Assembly (NCBI GenBank): GCA_000223255.2
Contig: AFUT01000008.1
Coordinates: 1-64,000 of the forward strand
From: Streptococcus infantis SK970
Lineage (GTDB): Bacteria; Bacillota; Bacilli; Lactobacillales; Streptococcaceae
Direction of reading: 5' to 3'
DNA length: 64,000 nucleotides
The translations under genes and the position numbers were made by a program. Under the pieces are notes generated by a model. It worked only from the letters and a program-made list of their open reading frames with translations, was not told the DNA's origin and searched no databases. Below, in pieces: positions 27,347 to 37,960 of the stretch (position 1 is its first letter; every line of letters starts with the position of its first letter).

Positions 27347-29878
27347 TTATAATTTTTGCTTCAGCTCTAGCAAGAGATTCATGGCTTGCATCGGTGTCAT
27401 ATTGTAAACATCTACTTCAGCCAACTCTGCTAGGATAGGATTTTCTTCTTTTTCATCAAAGAGAGACATTTGCTCATTGACAGTGTTTTGTTTGGTAGAA
27501 ATTGGATTTTCCTGACCTTGGCTTTCTAGTTGAGTTAAAATGGTATCAGCTCTTTTTAGCAAGTCTACTGGTAAACCTGCAATCTTAGCAACGTGAATAC
27601 CGTATGATTTATCAGCTGGCCCTGGTTCAATCTTATGAAGGAAGGTAACCTGACCATTTTGCTCTAGCGTAGCCACGTGAACATTAACTAGATGTTCAAG
27701 ACTAATCTCCAGACTAGTTAATTCATGGTAGTGGGTCGCAAAGAGAGTCTTGGCTCCAATATGCTCATGAATGTACTCGATAATAGACTGGGCCAAAGCC
27801 ATACCATCATAAGTTGCGGTTCCACGGCCAAGCTCATCAAAGAGAATCAGTGAATCCTTTGTCGCATGACTAATGGCATTATTAGCTTCCATCATCTCTA
27901 CCATAAAGGTAGATTGACCTGAAACCAAGTCATCCGCTGCACCAATACGAGTGAAGATAGCATCAAAAATGGGAAGACTAGCACTGTCAGCCGGGACATA
28001 AGAACCCATCTGTGCCATAACTGCTGTTATAGCCAACTGGCGCATATAAGTTGACTTACCACTCATGTTAGGTCCTGTAATGAGCTGGATGCTGGTAGCT
28101 TCATCCATTTGGATACTGTTTGGAATATAGGTCTGTGCTCCCATGACCTTTTCAACAACAGCGTGACGACCATTTTGGATATCAATTCTAGAGTCTGGCC
28201 CAAACTCTGGTCGAATCAGGTGTTGCTTTTCTGCAACTACTGCCAAGCCTTGCAAGACATCGACAGTCGCAATTCCTTGAGCCAGAGCCTGTAGACGTTG
28301 GATATACTTGCCAACCTCCTCACGAATACGCATAAAGATTTCGTACTCTAGATTTGCTGATTTCTCACGCGCCTCTAACATTTCTCCCTCGATACGTGCT
28401 AACTCCTCTGTCCCAAAACGCTCAGAGTTTTTCAGCGTAGCCTTGCGGAAAAAGTGGGCTGGTACATGGCCTAGCTGCGAGTTGGTCACATGGAAATAGT
28501 AGCCGTCTTTTTTATTGTAGTCAATCTTGAGAGTATTGATGCCCGAGTTTTCTCTTTCCTTGGCCTCAATCTCAGCAATCCAGCTGGTCCCTTCTCTCAG
28601 CACACGACGGTATTTATCCAAGGTCTCATCAAAGCCCGTTCGGATAATGCCACCTTCGGTAATCACGTGGGGAGCCTCAGGAGCAATGGCTGCACTAATG
28701 AGATTTTCCAACTCTGGGATAGCATCCAGTTGTTCAATCAGATAAGCTAGAGCTGGTTGCTCCATTGCTTCTAAAATAGCGCGAATTCGAGGAACACTTC
28801 CCAAGGTAGTCGCTAATTGCAAAAGATCTTTAGGATTACTTTTCCCAAAAGAAACACGACTAGCCAGGCGCTCAATATCGTAGACTCCCTTGAGGCTTTC
28901 TGTCAAATCACTGCGCTCAAAGAAATAGTCCAGAAAAACTTGCACAACCTCCTGACGTTCAAGGATACGGTCCTTATCAATCAAGGGACGCTGAATCCAA
29001 GAACGTAGAAGACGCATACCCATTGCAGTTTTAGTCTCATCTAGCAACCAGAACAGGCTACCTTGTTTCTTACCTGAGCGAGCATTTTCAACCAAATCAA
29101 GACTAGCCTTGGTCGCAAAATCCATCTGCAAGAAATCTTTGATTTCATAACGAATAACAGGTTTTAAGTGATTCAACTCTCTCATCTGCGTCCGATGAAC
29201 ATACTGAAGAAGTTTCCCACTAGCTGCTCCTTCAACAGTTGCCAATCTTGAATCCAACAGATGAACGTCTTCATATGTTTCTTGTTCATAGGAAAGCACT
29301 AGATTCATTTGACGACTGAGAATCTGTTCTTCCGCTTCAGACAAGTCGTAACCAATCACCACTTCTCTGGCCTTGAGATTACGGATTTCACCACAGACTA
29401 GAGAGAAATTTGATAATCCCGTTACATAGAAATCACCTGTCACTAGGTCCATATAGGCTAGTCCATACTGAGAACCTTCACGATCAATAGCCACTAAAAA
29501 GTTATTGTGACTATCTGGCTTACTACTATCAACCACTGTTCCTGGTGTAATGACCTGAACAACCTCGCGCTTAACGACACCAACAGCTTGCTTAGGGTCT
29601 TCCATCTGTTCAGCGATGGCAACCTTGTATCCACGTTCAACTAGAACGTCAATATATTGTTGGGCAGAGTGATAAGGAACTCCAGCCATGGGAATCGGAT
29701 TTTCAGCATTTTTGTTGCGACTGGTTAGTGAGATCTCTAGTATCTGTGCAGCATTGACTGCATCTTCATAAAACAACTCATAAAAATCACCCATACGAAA
29801 AAGCAAAAAAGCATCGGGATATTGTTTTTTGATATCCACATACTGTTGCATACCAGGTGATAATTTTTCAGTAGTCAT
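27347..29878 (-). CDS. mutS: DNA mismatch repair protein MutS (HexA)
   Basis: Encodes 843 aa, full length and intact. The mismatch-binding N-terminus carries [10 protein letters not shown] (the Phe-x-Glu wedge) and the [10 protein letters not shown] segment. The ATPase end has Walker [28 protein letters not shown] as Walker B/signature region, and FATHYHELT. The C-terminal tail is short. HexA recognises base mismatches and limits divergent recombination in streptococcal transformation. It is cotranscribed with argR (46-nt gap). Confidence 0.97.
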   Translation of the reverse strand: MTTEKLSPGMQQYVDIKKQYPDAFLLFRMGDFYELFYEDAVNAAQILEISLTSRNKNAENPIPMAGVPYHSAQQYIDVLVERGYKVAIAEQMEDPKQAVGVVKREVVQVITPGTVVDSSKPDSHNNFLVAIDREGSQYGLAYMDLVTGDFYVTGLSNFSLVCGEIRNLKAREVVIGYDLSEAEEQILSRQMNLVLSYEQETYEDVHLLDSRLATVEGAASGKLLQYVHRTQMRELNHLKPVIRYEIKDFLQMDFATKASLDLVENARSGKKQGSLFWLLDETKTAMGMRLLRSWIQRPLIDKDRILERQEVVQVFLDYFFERSDLTESLKGVYDIERLASRVSFGKSNPKDLLQLATTLGSVPRIRAILEAMEQPALAYLIEQLDAIPELENLISAAIAPEAPHVITEGGIIRTGFDETLDKYRRVLREGTSWIAEIEAKERENSGINTLKIDYNKKDGYYFHVTNSQLGHVPAHFFRKATLKNSERFGTEELARIEGEMLEAREKSANLEYEIFMRIREEVGKYIQRLQALAQGIATVDVLQGLAVVAEKQHLIRPEFGPDSRIDIQNGRHAVVEKVMGAQTYIPNSIQMDEATSIQLITGPNMSGKSTYMRQLAITAVMAQMGSYVPADSASLPIFDAIFTRIGAADDLVSGQSTFMVEMMEANNAISHATKDSLILFDELGRGTATYDGMALAQSIIEYIHEHIGAKTLFATHYHELTSLEISLEHLVNVHVATLEQNGQVTFLHKIEPGPADKSYGIHVAKIAGLPVDLLKRADTILTQLESQGQENPISTKQNTVNEQMSLFDEKEENPILAELAEVDVYNMTPMQAMNLLLELKQKL

Positions 29879-29924
29879 TTACTCTCTCCTTGTAAAAACA
29901 GTCCTGAGAGAAGCTCTCAAGACC

Positions 29925-30371
29925 TTATCTATCTTCCATTAACTCTAGTAAGCGTTCTTCCATGACTTTAGCTGCATGTTGATCCTTACAGATAACCAAC
30001 AAGGTATTCGCTCCGGCAACAGTACCTAAGATCCATCCATCTTTATTTGAATCTACTACATTGGCTAAAACGGATGCTTCTCCAAGTTTAGTGTGGAGAA
30101 CCAGGGTGAATTCGGCTCTTGCAACACCCTCTAAGTGATGTGAAAGGAATTCGACCAGATCAATCTTCTCTGTCTCATTTGCTAGTACATAGTAAACAAC
30201 ATCGTTTTTCTTAACTTTGGTTAAGCCAAGCTCTCGCAAATCACGGGATAATGTCGTTTGTGTCACAAAGACATCACAGGCTTCCAATCGATCTTGAATT
30301 TCCTTTTGAGTTCCTAATTTTTCTTCTGTAATCATTCGCTTGATGAGCTGATGACGTTCTCTTTTTCTCAT
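29925..30371 (-). CDS. argR: Arginine repressor ArgR
   Basis: Encodes 148 aa. An N-terminal winged helix (RHQLIKRMITEEKLGTQKEI, then VTQTTLSRDLRELGLTKVKK) and a C-terminal arginine-binding/oligomerisation domain (GWILGTVAGANTLLVICKD). Divergent from argS; the 140-bp gap holds an imperfect Arg-box-like dyad near TGCATATTTATTACA. The order argS / argR-mutS is that of mitis-group streptococci. Confidence 0.93.
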   Translation of the reverse strand: MRKRERHQLIKRMITEEKLGTQKEIQDRLEACDVFVTQTTLSRDLRELGLTKVKKNDVVYYVLANETEKIDLVEFLSHHLEGVARAEFTLVLHTKLGEASVLANVVDSNKDGWILGTVAGANTLLVICKDQHAAKVMEERLLELMEDR

Positions 30372-30512
30372 AAGATCCTTTCGAGTGCATATTTATTACA
30401 TTTTACATTTTTTAGTAAGAATATTATATCAAAAAAACTGGATATTTCAAAAAATTTTCGTCTTTCCTTAAATTTGTGATAGAATAGTAGAAAAGCCCAA
30501 AAGGAGCCTAAA
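30372..30512. promoter_or_regulatory. Divergent argR / argS promoter region
   Basis: On the minus strand a -10 TATAAT (30428-30423) precedes argR. On the plus strand TAGAAT near 30481 precedes argS, followed by AAAGGAG. A TGCATATTTATTACA dyad lies at about 30389-30403 and may be an ArgR site. Confidence 0.5.
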
Positions 30513-32204
30513 ATGAATACAAAAGAATTGATTGCTAGTGAATTAGCTGGCGTCATCGATAGCCTAGACCAAGAGGCTATTTTAAATTTACTAGAAACAC
30601 CTAAAAATTCAGATATGGGAGACATCGCCTTCCCTGCCTTCTCATTGGCAAAGGTTGAACGTAAAGCTCCTCAAATAATTGCTGCTGACATCGCTGAAAA
30701 GATCAATATCCAAGCTTTTGAAAAGGTTGTAGCAACAGGCCCTTACGTCAACTTCTTCCTTGATAAGGCTGCCATTTCTGGTCAAGTTCTACAAAACGTT
30801 ATCACTGAAAAAGAGCACTACGCTGACCAAGAGATTGGCAATCAAGAAAATGTTGTCATTGACATGTCTAGCCCTAATATCGCTAAACCATTTTCAATCG
30901 GGCACCTTCGTTCAACAGTTATCGGAGATAGCTTGTCACATATCTTCCAAAAAATCGGCTATAAAACTGTCAAGGTCAACCATTTGGGAGACTGGGGTAA
31001 ACAGTTTGGGATGTTGATTGTTGCCTACAAAAAATGGGGTAATGAAGAAGCTGTTAAAGCTCATCCAATCGATGAACTCCTCAAGCTCTATGTCCGCATC
31101 AATGCTGAAGCTGAAAATGACCCTAGCTTGGATGACGAAGCACGCGAATGGTTCCGCAAACTGGAAAATGGAGATGAGGAAGCTCTCGCTCTCTGGCAAT
31201 GGTTCCGTGATGAAAGTTTGGTGGAATTTAACCGCCTTTACGATGAATTACAAGTTGAATTTGACAGCTACAACGGAGAAGCCTTCTACAATGACAAGAT
31301 GGACGCAGTTGTAGACATCCTCGCTGAAAAAGGACTATTAGTCGAATCAGAAGGTGCCCAAGTTGTCAATCTTGAAAAATATGGGATTGAACACCCAGCT
31401 CTTATCAAGAAATCTGACGGTGCGACTCTCTACATCACACGTGACTTGGCTGCGGCTCTCTACCGTAAAAACGAATATCAGTTTGCCAAATCAATCTATG
31501 TTGTTGGTCAAGAACAATCTGCTCACTTTAAACAACTTAAGGCTGTCTTGCAAGAAATGGGCTATGATTGGAGCCAAGACATTGTCCATGTTCCGTTTGG
31601 TTTGGTAACAAAAGAAGGGAAAAAACTTTCTACTCGTAAAGGAAATGTTATCTTGCTTGAGCCAACTGTCGCAGAAGCAATCAGCCGTGCTAAAGCGCAA
31701 ATTGAAGCCAAAAATCCTGAACTCGAAAATAAAGACCAGGTTGCTCATGCTGTTGGGGTCGGTGCCATTAAATTCTATGACCTTAAAACCGACCGTACAA
31801 ATGGCTACGACTTCGACCTTGAAGCAATGGTATCCTTTGAAGGCGAGACTGGCCCTTATGTTCAATATGCCTATGCACGTATCCAATCGATCCTACGTAA
31901 AGCCGACTTTAAACCTGAAGCAAGTGCTAACTATAGCTTGAACGATGCTGAAAGTTGGGAAATCATCAAACTAATCCAAGATTTCCCACGTATTATTAAA
32001 CGTGCAGCTGACAACTACGAACCTTCAATCATCGCTAAATTTGCGATTAGCTTGGCCCAAGCCTTTAACAAATACTATGCCCACACTCGTATCTTGGATG
32101 AAAGTCCAGAACGTGACAGTCGTCTAGCCCTCAGCTACGCAACTGCAGTCGTCCTCAAAGAAGCCCTTCGTTTGTTGGGTGTAGAGGCACCAGAGAAGAT
32201 GTAA
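30513..32204 (+). CDS. argS: Arginyl-tRNA synthetase
   Basis: Encodes 563 aa, intact. Class I synthetase motifs: FSIGHLRST (HIGH-like) near residue 132, and KKLSTRKGN in the KMSKS position. An N-terminal Arg-tRNA-synthetase additional domain and a C-terminal anticodon-binding helical domain ([20 protein letters not shown]; ending [11 protein letters not shown]) are both present. Charges tRNA-Arg in the cytoplasm. No T-rich terminator follows directly; the structured repeat array begins 7 nt after the stop. Confidence 0.96.
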   Translation: MNTKELIASELAGVIDSLDQEAILNLLETPKNSDMGDIAFPAFSLAKVERKAPQIIAADIAEKINIQAFEKVVATGPYVNFFLDKAAISGQVLQNVITEKEHYADQEIGNQENVVIDMSSPNIAKPFSIGHLRSTVIGDSLSHIFQKIGYKTVKVNHLGDWGKQFGMLIVAYKKWGNEEAVKAHPIDELLKLYVRINAEAENDPSLDDEAREWFRKLENGDEEALALWQWFRDESLVEFNRLYDELQVEFDSYNGEAFYNDKMDAVVDILAEKGLLVESEGAQVVNLEKYGIEHPALIKKSDGATLYITRDLAAALYRKNEYQFAKSIYVVGQEQSAHFKQLKAVLQEMGYDWSQDIVHVPFGLVTKEGKKLSTRKGNVILLEPTVAEAISRAKAQIEAKNPELENKDQVAHAVGVGAIKFYDLKTDRTNGYDFDLEAMVSFEGETGPYVQYAYARIQSILRKADFKPEASANYSLNDAESWEIIKLIQDFPRIIKRAADNYEPSIIAKFAISLAQAFNKYYAHTRILDESPERDSRLALSYATAVVLKEALRLLGVEAPEKM

Positions 32205-32211
32205 ATCGTTA

Positions 32212-32612
32212 CAAGAGACTGGAACTAAAGTTCCTAGTCTCTTGACGGCAATCGCTACCGGGCGACTTGCCTAAACACTTCACTAGTCATTCGATAGAAA
32301 TATTATCGATTTCTACCGAATGACGTCGTAATCTTCAAGCTATTGGAACTAAAGTGCCTAATTGTTGGACGCTAGCCACTTTTATGCGGACTAGCTAACT
32401 GCTTCACTAGTCGTGGTTCCTAAATATAATCGATTTAGGGACCACGACGTCGTAAATGAGGCGATTTACCAAACGCCTTACTAATGCATCCAAATAAATA
32501 ATATCGACTTATTTGGATGCATGTCGTGATCTATTAAATTAATTTATTACTAAGCAAGCTAAGTAACTAACGCCAAATCCTATTCGGGCTTTGGCTAGGC
32601 GCTTACAGTACT
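32212..32612 (+). repeat. Tandem array of structured 124-nt repeats
   Basis: Two units of exactly 124 nt (32212-32335 and 32336-32459) plus partial units up to about 32612. Each full unit has three hairpins: H1 at 32212-32244 and about 32342-32362, H2 at 32247-32271 and 32371-32395, H3 at 32286-32324 and 32410-32448. A partial unit has H2/H3 at 32460-32477 and 32484-32522, and H1/H2 at 32547-32566 and 32572-32595. H3 is always 39 nt. Stems differ but keep pairing, while loops (ATTATCG, ATAATCG, AATATCGAC) and linkers (CTTCACTAGT, ACGTCGTAA) are conserved. No coding frame. It does not match BOX, RUP or SPRITE as I know them. Confidence 0.8.
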
Positions 32613-32681
32613 ATCACTCGAAAAATAAAAAATTTACTTTTATCTTACCACCTACTTCTTTATCACCTAGGGAGAATTTTT

Positions 32682-32929
32682 ATGAGCCAATACGCTTATA
32701 TCTTAGTTGTTATTAGTCTTCTTTTTCTCTTTCTTGTCAACAAATATGAAAAAGAGAAACTTCAAAGACTGCTTCAGGACCAACTATTGAAAGATCCAGC
32801 TTTTCGTGCAACTATCACAGAGAAAATCCAAACGATAGAAAATATCAATGATGTCATTGACTACATCAATAAAACTACCGTTTAGGAATTCCAATTGCAA
32901 AAGAAATCGTTGACGAAATTCGCAACTAA
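32682..32929 (+). CDS. Small membrane-anchored protein (frame broken near the end)
   Basis: Reconstructed 82 aa; one G appears to be missing near 32878, after which GLGIPIAKEIVDEIRN is recovered. One N-terminal membrane helix (YILVVISLLFLFLVNKYEKE), then a charged helical domain (RATITEKIQTIENINDVIDY). The start follows GGGAGAA. A terminator follows directly. Family not recognised; it looks like a conserved streptococcal small protein. It is the only break in the window not clearly in an A/T run. Confidence 0.6.
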
Positions 32930-32930
32930 C

Positions 32931-32964
32931 AAAAAGACTCGAGATGCATTTCTCGAGTCTTTTT
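32931..32964. terminator. Bidirectional terminator
   Basis: Perfect stem AAAAAGACTCGAGA / TCTCGAGTCTTTTT around a short loop, between convergent genes. Confidence 0.9.
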
Positions 32965-33172
32965 ATTTATTTCTGACAGCTAAGATTTCTACCAGGATAA
33001 CAATCCCTAAGGATACCATGGTTCCAAATGGTGCTGCATTTTCATCAAAAATTTTCTCAGAGAACAGTAGCAGAGCAATCGCTAATAGTAGCAAAGCACT
33101 GCATAGCATAATATCCTTGAAGCTTGGTTTGCGTTTTATATACTTTAAAAATGATTTCTGTAGTTTACTCAT
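32963..33172 (-). CDS. Small two-helix membrane protein
   Basis: Encodes 69 aa from the ATG at 33172 (MSKLQKSFLKYIKRKP), chosen because it follows AAAGGGG; an upstream in-frame ATG has no ribosome site. Basic N-terminus, then helices at about residues 21-37 and 48-65. It lies between a terminator and nrdI. Unknown function. Confidence 0.6.
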   Translation of the reverse strand: MSKLQKSFLKYIKRKPSFKDIMLCSALLLLAIALLLFSEKIFDENAAPFGTMVSLGIVILVEILAVRNK

Positions 33173-33241
33173 TTTGATTGTCCCCTTTGAAGTAAATCCT
33201 TTATCCATAGAATAAAACTCTTCCTCAGAAAATCTAGCCTC

Positions 33242-33709
33242 TTATAAGGCTTCTAATTCATACAAGTCTGCAATAATCCCTGCAACCTTTTTGATATCTC
33301 CCAACATTCCACGCATCTCAAAGTCAGCTAGGACTGGAAAACCAAAGCGCTGGCTGTATTGTTTAGCAGTTAGACAGTATTGGTTGTTGAAGTTACGATT
33401 CCCAGATCCTACGACACCAAAACACTTGCTAGCATTGTCGCCATAAGCAATAAAGTCACCTACTGGAGTGGTCAAGATTTCCACATCTCCATTGTCAACG
33501 CCATTTCCACCTTCGAGGTAAGTCGGTAGAAAAGCCACATATGGGTTGGTCATCTCAAAGAAGTCTTCTCCTTCCTTGACCAAGTCTTTAATATGAATTT
33601 TTTCCACATCAATATTCGCATACTGCTCCAACAAATAAGCTTTCAAACGTGTTACGAAACTCTCCGTGTTCCCGCTCAGACTGATATAAACTAAGGAAAT
33701 TTTTTTCAT
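33242..33709 (-). CDS. nrdI: NrdI-type flavodoxin
   Basis: Encodes 155 aa from the ATG at 33709 ([20 protein letters not shown]), behind AGGGAGGG. The flavodoxin FMN loop is SLSGNTESF, and the C-terminal NrdI features are [19 protein letters not shown] and [14 protein letters not shown]. NrdI supplies the oxidant for manganese-tyrosyl radical assembly in class Ib ribonucleotide reductase. No nrdE/nrdF lies nearby; a stand-alone nrdI beside the YesMN system is also the pneumococcal arrangement. Confidence 0.85.
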   Translation of the reverse strand: MKKISLVYISLSGNTESFVTRLKAYLLEQYANIDVEKIHIKDLVKEGEDFFEMTNPYVAFLPTYLEGGNGVDNGDVEILTTPVGDFIAYGDNASKCFGVVGSGNRNFNNQYCLTAKQYSQRFGFPVLADFEMRGMLGDIKKVAGIIADLYELEAL

Positions 33710-33783
33710 CTTTCCCTCCCTCTTTCTCGAATCCAAAAAATAACTACCAAGATTGTATCTTGATAGTTATCCTTTGTCAACTC

Positions 33784-34314
33784 TTAGACGAGTTCTTCCT
33801 CTTGAGATTCTGTTAATTCTTTTTGTTGCTGCCATATTTTATAGAAGACGATTCCTAAAAAGATAACATTGATGACGATGAAAATAATAGTGGTTACTTT
33901 TGACATGACTTCCATTCCTAAACGTAGGGTGTCGTCTTTAATCAATTGCATAGCATCTTGTAGATTCATATTGTCATGGACTAGTCCAACAATAGCTAGC
34001 AAGGCATAGCCAACATAAGTGTAGTTTGCCAACTGCAAGTTCTTACGAATTAAGAAAACAAAGGCTACTACAACTAGGATAGCAGATAGAATGATGAGTA
34101 TCGTGTTAAAAATAGAGTGAGATGACTCAGACACTTGGTGGGCATAGTTAACAGCATCTTCTATTTGTTGAGCACTGAGTGTCCCAACATTTTCTTGGCT
34201 AGCACGAAGGGCGTCCTTACTAGGTACTGGAGTGAGTATTCCAACTACTGCCAAGGCTGAATTAATCGCTGATAAGACTAATAAAACCCATAGATAGATT
34301 GGTTTATTTTTCAT
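33784..34314 (-). CDS. Four-helix membrane protein next to the YesMN system
   Basis: Encodes 176 aa, four predicted membrane helices (about residues 6-26, 66-87, 97-113, 139-160), an acidic C-terminus (QQKELTESQEEELV). N-terminus MKNKPIYLWVLLVLSAINS. It lies downstream of the response-regulator gene (61-nt gap) and upstream of nrdI. Unknown function; it may belong to the same regulon. Confidence 0.65.
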   Translation of the reverse strand: MKNKPIYLWVLLVLSAINSALAVVGILTPVPSKDALRASQENVGTLSAQQIEDAVNYAHQVSESSHSIFNTILIILSAILVVVAFVFLIRKNLQLANYTYVGYALLAIVGLVHDNMNLQDAMQLIKDDTLRLGMEVMSKVTTIIFIVINVIFLGIVFYKIWQQQKELTESQEEELV

Positions 34315-34375
34315 AAAAGCAACCTCCTCATATTTTTGGACTTATTATAGCATATTTTAAAATGGATAACAAAAG

Positions 34376-35662
34376 TTAGAGGGTGACTTCAATCTGCTTG
34401 CGGTAGGCTTTCGGAGACTTTCCACATAGTTTTCGAAAGACCTTGTAGAAATAGCCTACATTACTGTAACCAACCGTATAGCAAATGTCCTCAATACTAT
34501 CATTTGTAGATAGTAAGAGTTGCTGGGCCGCCTTAATACGTTGCTTATTGAGAAGCTCCGCAAAGGTTGAATTGGTTTCCTTCTTGATTAACTGACCTAA
34601 GTAAACAGGATTGATAAAGAGATCTTTGCTGATATCCTTGAGAGAAAGGTCTTTTTGGTAATCTCTACCAATGACCTCTAAGACACTGACGACATTTTCA
34701 TTCATGCGGTATTGACCAAAGAAGGACGTCAAGGTTTCTTTTGTATAAGCCACTAAGTCTTCAAAGCTAGTAATAGCATGAATCCTCTTGACAATATCTG
34801 TCATATCATCTGCCTTCAAATGTTCAAAGAGATGGAAGACATCCATAACAAACTGAGTAAAGAGTTGCTTGGTGATAGATACCCTCGGTGTGTTTTCCAA
34901 CACAATCTTCTCAAGCAAATTTAACTCCTCGATAATCTGTTGAAGATTGCCCTGAATAATAACTCGATAGATGGGTTCATAATAAGAAAAGAGACTTTCA
35001 GACTGATCGAGGTTTACAGTTCCATAGAAGAGTGCCTTCTCAACATCAAACTTCCACTTTTCAAAGTTTTCCTGATAAGGTGACTCAAAAGGCATGACAA
35101 GTAGACCGTCGAATTTTTGAGTTGCAATCACAATCTGCCAGTCCTGACCTAGAACATAGTAAGGAATGACAAAATCCCCTTGTTTCTCTTGGGAGAGTCC
35201 AATCCACCAGTTTTCTTTTTGAGACAGGTGCGCTTTAAATGCTTCGTCGTCTATCTTTTGGCTCAACATTTCTGGTTCATGCACTTTCTCACGAAGCTGA
35301 CCAAGGATTTTCTCAAGTAAATGCTCCAGTTCAACCTTATCAACTGGTTTGACAAGATAATCTACAACATTGAGGTTCATGGCTTTCTTGACATATTCAA
35401 ATTCTTGATAGCCGGAAAGAAGAATATAGTAAGCCTCTGGCAAGAGTTCCTTCATTTCCCCAATCATTTCAAGTCCTGTCTTGTCAGGCATGTTGACATC
35501 AGAAATGACGATATCTACGGGATGCTCACGAACATAGTCCAAAGCGTCGTCAGCATGGTTGGCTGTTGCGACAACTTCCATATCCCACTTATCAAAAGGA
35601 ATCAAACGTTTGAGTCCTTCCGTAATCATGTACTCATCATCAACTAATAGTACTTTATACAT
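34376..35662 (-). CDS. yesN: YesN-type response regulator (AraC DNA-binding domain)
   Basis: Encodes 428 aa. Receiver domain at the N-terminus (VLLVDDEYMITEGLKRLI; phosphorylated Asp in VDIVISDVNMPDKTGLEM), a variable middle, and a C-terminal AraC/XylS double helix-turn-helix (LSLKDISKDLFINPVYLGQL, then SIEDICYTVGYSNVGYFYKV). The start lies 2 nt after the sensor-kinase stop. This corresponds to RR07 of pneumococcus, linked to N-glycan and sugar use. Probable targets are sugar uptake or glycosidase genes elsewhere. Confidence 0.9.
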   Translation of the reverse strand: MYKVLLVDDEYMITEGLKRLIPFDKWDMEVVATANHADDALDYVREHPVDIVISDVNMPDKTGLEMIGEMKELLPEAYYILLSGYQEFEYVKKAMNLNVVDYLVKPVDKVELEHLLEKILGQLREKVHEPEMLSQKIDDEAFKAHLSQKENWWIGLSQEKQGDFVIPYYVLGQDWQIVIATQKFDGLLVMPFESPYQENFEKWKFDVEKALFYGTVNLDQSESLFSYYEPIYRVIIQGNLQQIIEELNLLEKIVLENTPRVSITKQLFTQFVMDVFHLFEHLKADDMTDIVKRIHAITSFEDLVAYTKETLTSFFGQYRMNENVVSVLEVIGRDYQKDLSLKDISKDLFINPVYLGQLIKKETNSTFAELLNKQRIKAAQQLLLSTNDSIEDICYTVGYSNVGYFYKVFRKLCGKSPKAYRKQIEVTL

Positions 35663-35664
35663 GT

Positions 35665-37338
35665 TTATCCTTTCTCTTCGTCCTGAATGGTGATTCTATA
35701 TTGAACACCTTTTTGTTCAGCTGATTCTACACTAATGTTATAGCGATCTCCAAAGTAGAGCACAAAACGTTCGTGGATATTCACAATCCCGATTGACTGT
35801 CGTTTCCCACTATAATCTGCTGTGTGTTCAAAGGTTCTTTGAGCCAGTTTAGCTTGAATTTCTGCTAGTTTTTCAGCAGACATCCCACGACCATTATCGG
35901 TTACCAAGATTTCGACATAGCCATCTTTCTTCAACCCCTTGATACTGATAACATTATCTGTTCTTTTGTGATCAACTCCATGAGCAAAATAGTTTTCCAC
36001 CAATGGTTGGAGGGTGAACTTTGGAATGCGCATTTCTTCCAATTCAGGATCAATCTTAAATCCATAGGCAATGGATTTTGGATAGCGAACCATACAGAGA
36101 TAACTGTACTTCCGACAAAACTCCACTTCTTGTTTGAGTGTCGTTTCTCGCTCGTCAGAGATATTATTGCGTAGGAGACTACTGAACTCATAGATGATAT
36201 CTGCTAGTTCATTTTGGTTTTCCATTACTGCGTACATTCTCAAAAATTCTAGAGTATTGTACATGAAATGCGGATTAATCTGAGCTTGTAGTGCTCGCAT
36301 GTTGGCATCTTTTTGATTGAGTTCCAATTGATAAATATCATGAATATTACTTTCCAGTCGATCCAACATATCATTTGTCGACTCGGCAATTAGAAGCAAC
36401 TCCTGATCCTTTTTATCTGTATCAATTCTCTTGGTCTGCTCTCCCTTAGTAATGGCTTGAATGGAATCCACCAAGTCCACAACCTGATGTTGATAATCAG
36501 AGAAGGTTCTTCTTAGGGTGATATATAAGATGATGATAAAGAGAGAACTCAAACCAACGATGAGAGTTGAACTCGCTAAACTACCATTTAAAACATAATT
36601 TTGAGGTACGGCCACTTGAACCTGATAGCCGTGTGCTGTTGTTCCTACAAGCCAAGACCCTCTAGTCCCTTCTTCTCCCATATGAAACATGTCTGTTTCA
36701 TATGGTGCAATGACAGTTACTGCTACAGGAATTGTTCCCCTGGTATTGTCAATCGCCTTATAGAGGAATTCTGGTTCTACGGAAATATAAATGACCCCTA
36801 GAGCTTGGTCCGAGATGGGATCAGACACTGGAACAGCGAAACTATTGGCGTCTGGTTTAAAGCTCTCAGCTGGAATCTTCTGTCCACCTCGGTTTCCTCT
36901 TTTGGAAACAAATACATCTGTTGAATCCTGTAGAACAATCGAAACACCCGTTACAAAATCGTTTCGCACGTATATATCATCAATATTTTCATAAATAGAA
37001 ACAGAAATATAAGGCGACGCCTTGCGTTCCAACTGCCAATACAAATAATCCGGTGTGCTGAGGCTAAAATATTTGTAAATCCCTTCGATGCGGGCTTGAT
37101 TCTCGACCAATCCCTGAGCTAGGCGGGTTGATTCTCGATAATAGTATTCAACCTCATCAACTGTTCGAGCGAGAACTCGCTGACCGACACGATTGGCTTC
37201 CCCTTCACGCATATCCCAGTCTACATAAGAAATCAAGAGAGCAAAGCAGGAAATGATGATAATCATTACCAGACTATAGATTCTTAGGAGTGAATGGAGG
37301 CGAAATTGTTGGGTCTTATTTGGTTGCCAATTTTTCAT
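35665..37338 (-). CDS. yesM: YesM-type sensor histidine kinase
   Basis: Encodes 557 aa from the ATG at 37338 (MKNWQPNKTQQFRLHSLL); a start 12 nt upstream is possible. Two membrane helices (about residues 19-38 and 275-298) enclose an extracellular sensor domain. HAMP follows, then a His_kinase dimerisation motif (LQAQINPHFMYNTLEFLRMY with the phospho-His) and an HATPase domain (LQPLVENYFAHG, VTDNGRGMSAEKL). Its start overlaps the end of the YesL-like gene, so the three are cotranscribed. Confidence 0.9.
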   Translation of the reverse strand: MKNWQPNKTQQFRLHSLLRIYSLVMIIIISCFALLISYVDWDMREGEANRVGQRVLARTVDEVEYYYRESTRLAQGLVENQARIEGIYKYFSLSTPDYLYWQLERKASPYISVSIYENIDDIYVRNDFVTGVSIVLQDSTDVFVSKRGNRGGQKIPAESFKPDANSFAVPVSDPISDQALGVIYISVEPEFLYKAIDNTRGTIPVAVTVIAPYETDMFHMGEEGTRGSWLVGTTAHGYQVQVAVPQNYVLNGSLASSTLIVGLSSLFIIILYITLRRTFSDYQHQVVDLVDSIQAITKGEQTKRIDTDKKDQELLLIAESTNDMLDRLESNIHDIYQLELNQKDANMRALQAQINPHFMYNTLEFLRMYAVMENQNELADIIYEFSSLLRNNISDERETTLKQEVEFCRKYSYLCMVRYPKSIAYGFKIDPELEEMRIPKFTLQPLVENYFAHGVDHKRTDNVISIKGLKKDGYVEILVTDNGRGMSAEKLAEIQAKLAQRTFEHTADYSGKRQSIGIVNIHERFVLYFGDRYNISVESAEQKGVQYRITIQDEEKG

Positions 37339-37930
37339 GAATACTTTCATAAACAGGCTCCAATAAATCACTAATAAAGAAGTGCCACATTCCAATGCCT
37401 ACAAAAGCAATGAGGGCTGGCATATAGAAACCAATAATGGCTAACAAGACGCTACCAAAAAGAACCTTGGCCACTGCTGATAAACTCATAAAAATTCCGA
37501 TAAAGGCAAGCTTTAGGGTGTTTTTATAGGATAATTCAAAGTAAACTTGCAACTTTAAAGATACCGTATAGGCCAAAAATACCAAGGCTACTAAAAAGAT
37601 ATTTAGAAAGGTTGCTGCCAAGTGAATAATAGTCTGGTTTGGCAATTGAATCATCAGATACAAACCGTAAATCAAGATTAAATCAATCCCTATAAAGGTG
37701 TAGAAACTGAGATTGCTTTTGATGAAATTGCTCTTAAACAAAGACCAGGCTTCCTTGAAACGATAAGCACGATAAGAATAACCGTGTTCTGCATATAAAC
37801 TCATGAGAGTTGCACTAGCGGGCGCTATACCAAAGACCACTCCTCCTGCTAGTGTCAATAACCAAAAATAAGCCGTCGCAATCATCCCCAAAAAGAAACG
37901 ATGAAAGACTAGCTCAATGAAATTTCCCAC
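37316..37930 (-). CDS. yesL: YesL-like (DUF624) membrane protein
   Basis: Encodes 204 aa from the GTG at 37930, which follows ATAGGAGGCAAACC; a longer upstream frame lacks a ribosome site. Five to six membrane helices, with the DUF624 features FFLGMIATAYFWLLTLAGG and APASATLMSLY. DUF624 proteins accompany YesMN-type systems and are thought to modulate the sensor. Overlaps the kinase gene by 23 nt. Confidence 0.8.
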   Translation of the reverse strand: MGNFIELVFHRFFLGMIATAYFWLLTLAGGVVFGIAPASATLMSLYAEHGYSYRAYRFKEAWSLFKSNFIKSNLSFYTFIGIDLILIYGLYLMIQLPNQTIIHLAATFLNIFLVALVFLAYTVSLKLQVYFELSYKNTLKLAFIGIFMSLSAVAKVLFGSVLLAIIGFYMPALIAFVGIGMWHFFISDLLEPVYESIHEKLATK

Positions 37931-37960
37931 GGTTTGCCTCCTATAAATTAATCTAGTTTT

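Noticed and set aside
28109..29008. Several plus-strand frames inside mutS
   Set aside because: Complementary shadows of a complete, intact MutS reading frame.
30760..31941. Alternative frames inside argS on both strands
   Set aside because: Overlap a complete ArgS; Lys/Ser- or Phe-rich shadow composition and no ribosome sites.
32212..32612. Possible CRISPR array
   Set aside because: Units are 124 nt with stems that vary by compensation and conserved loops. There is no constant repeat with unique spacers and no cas gene.
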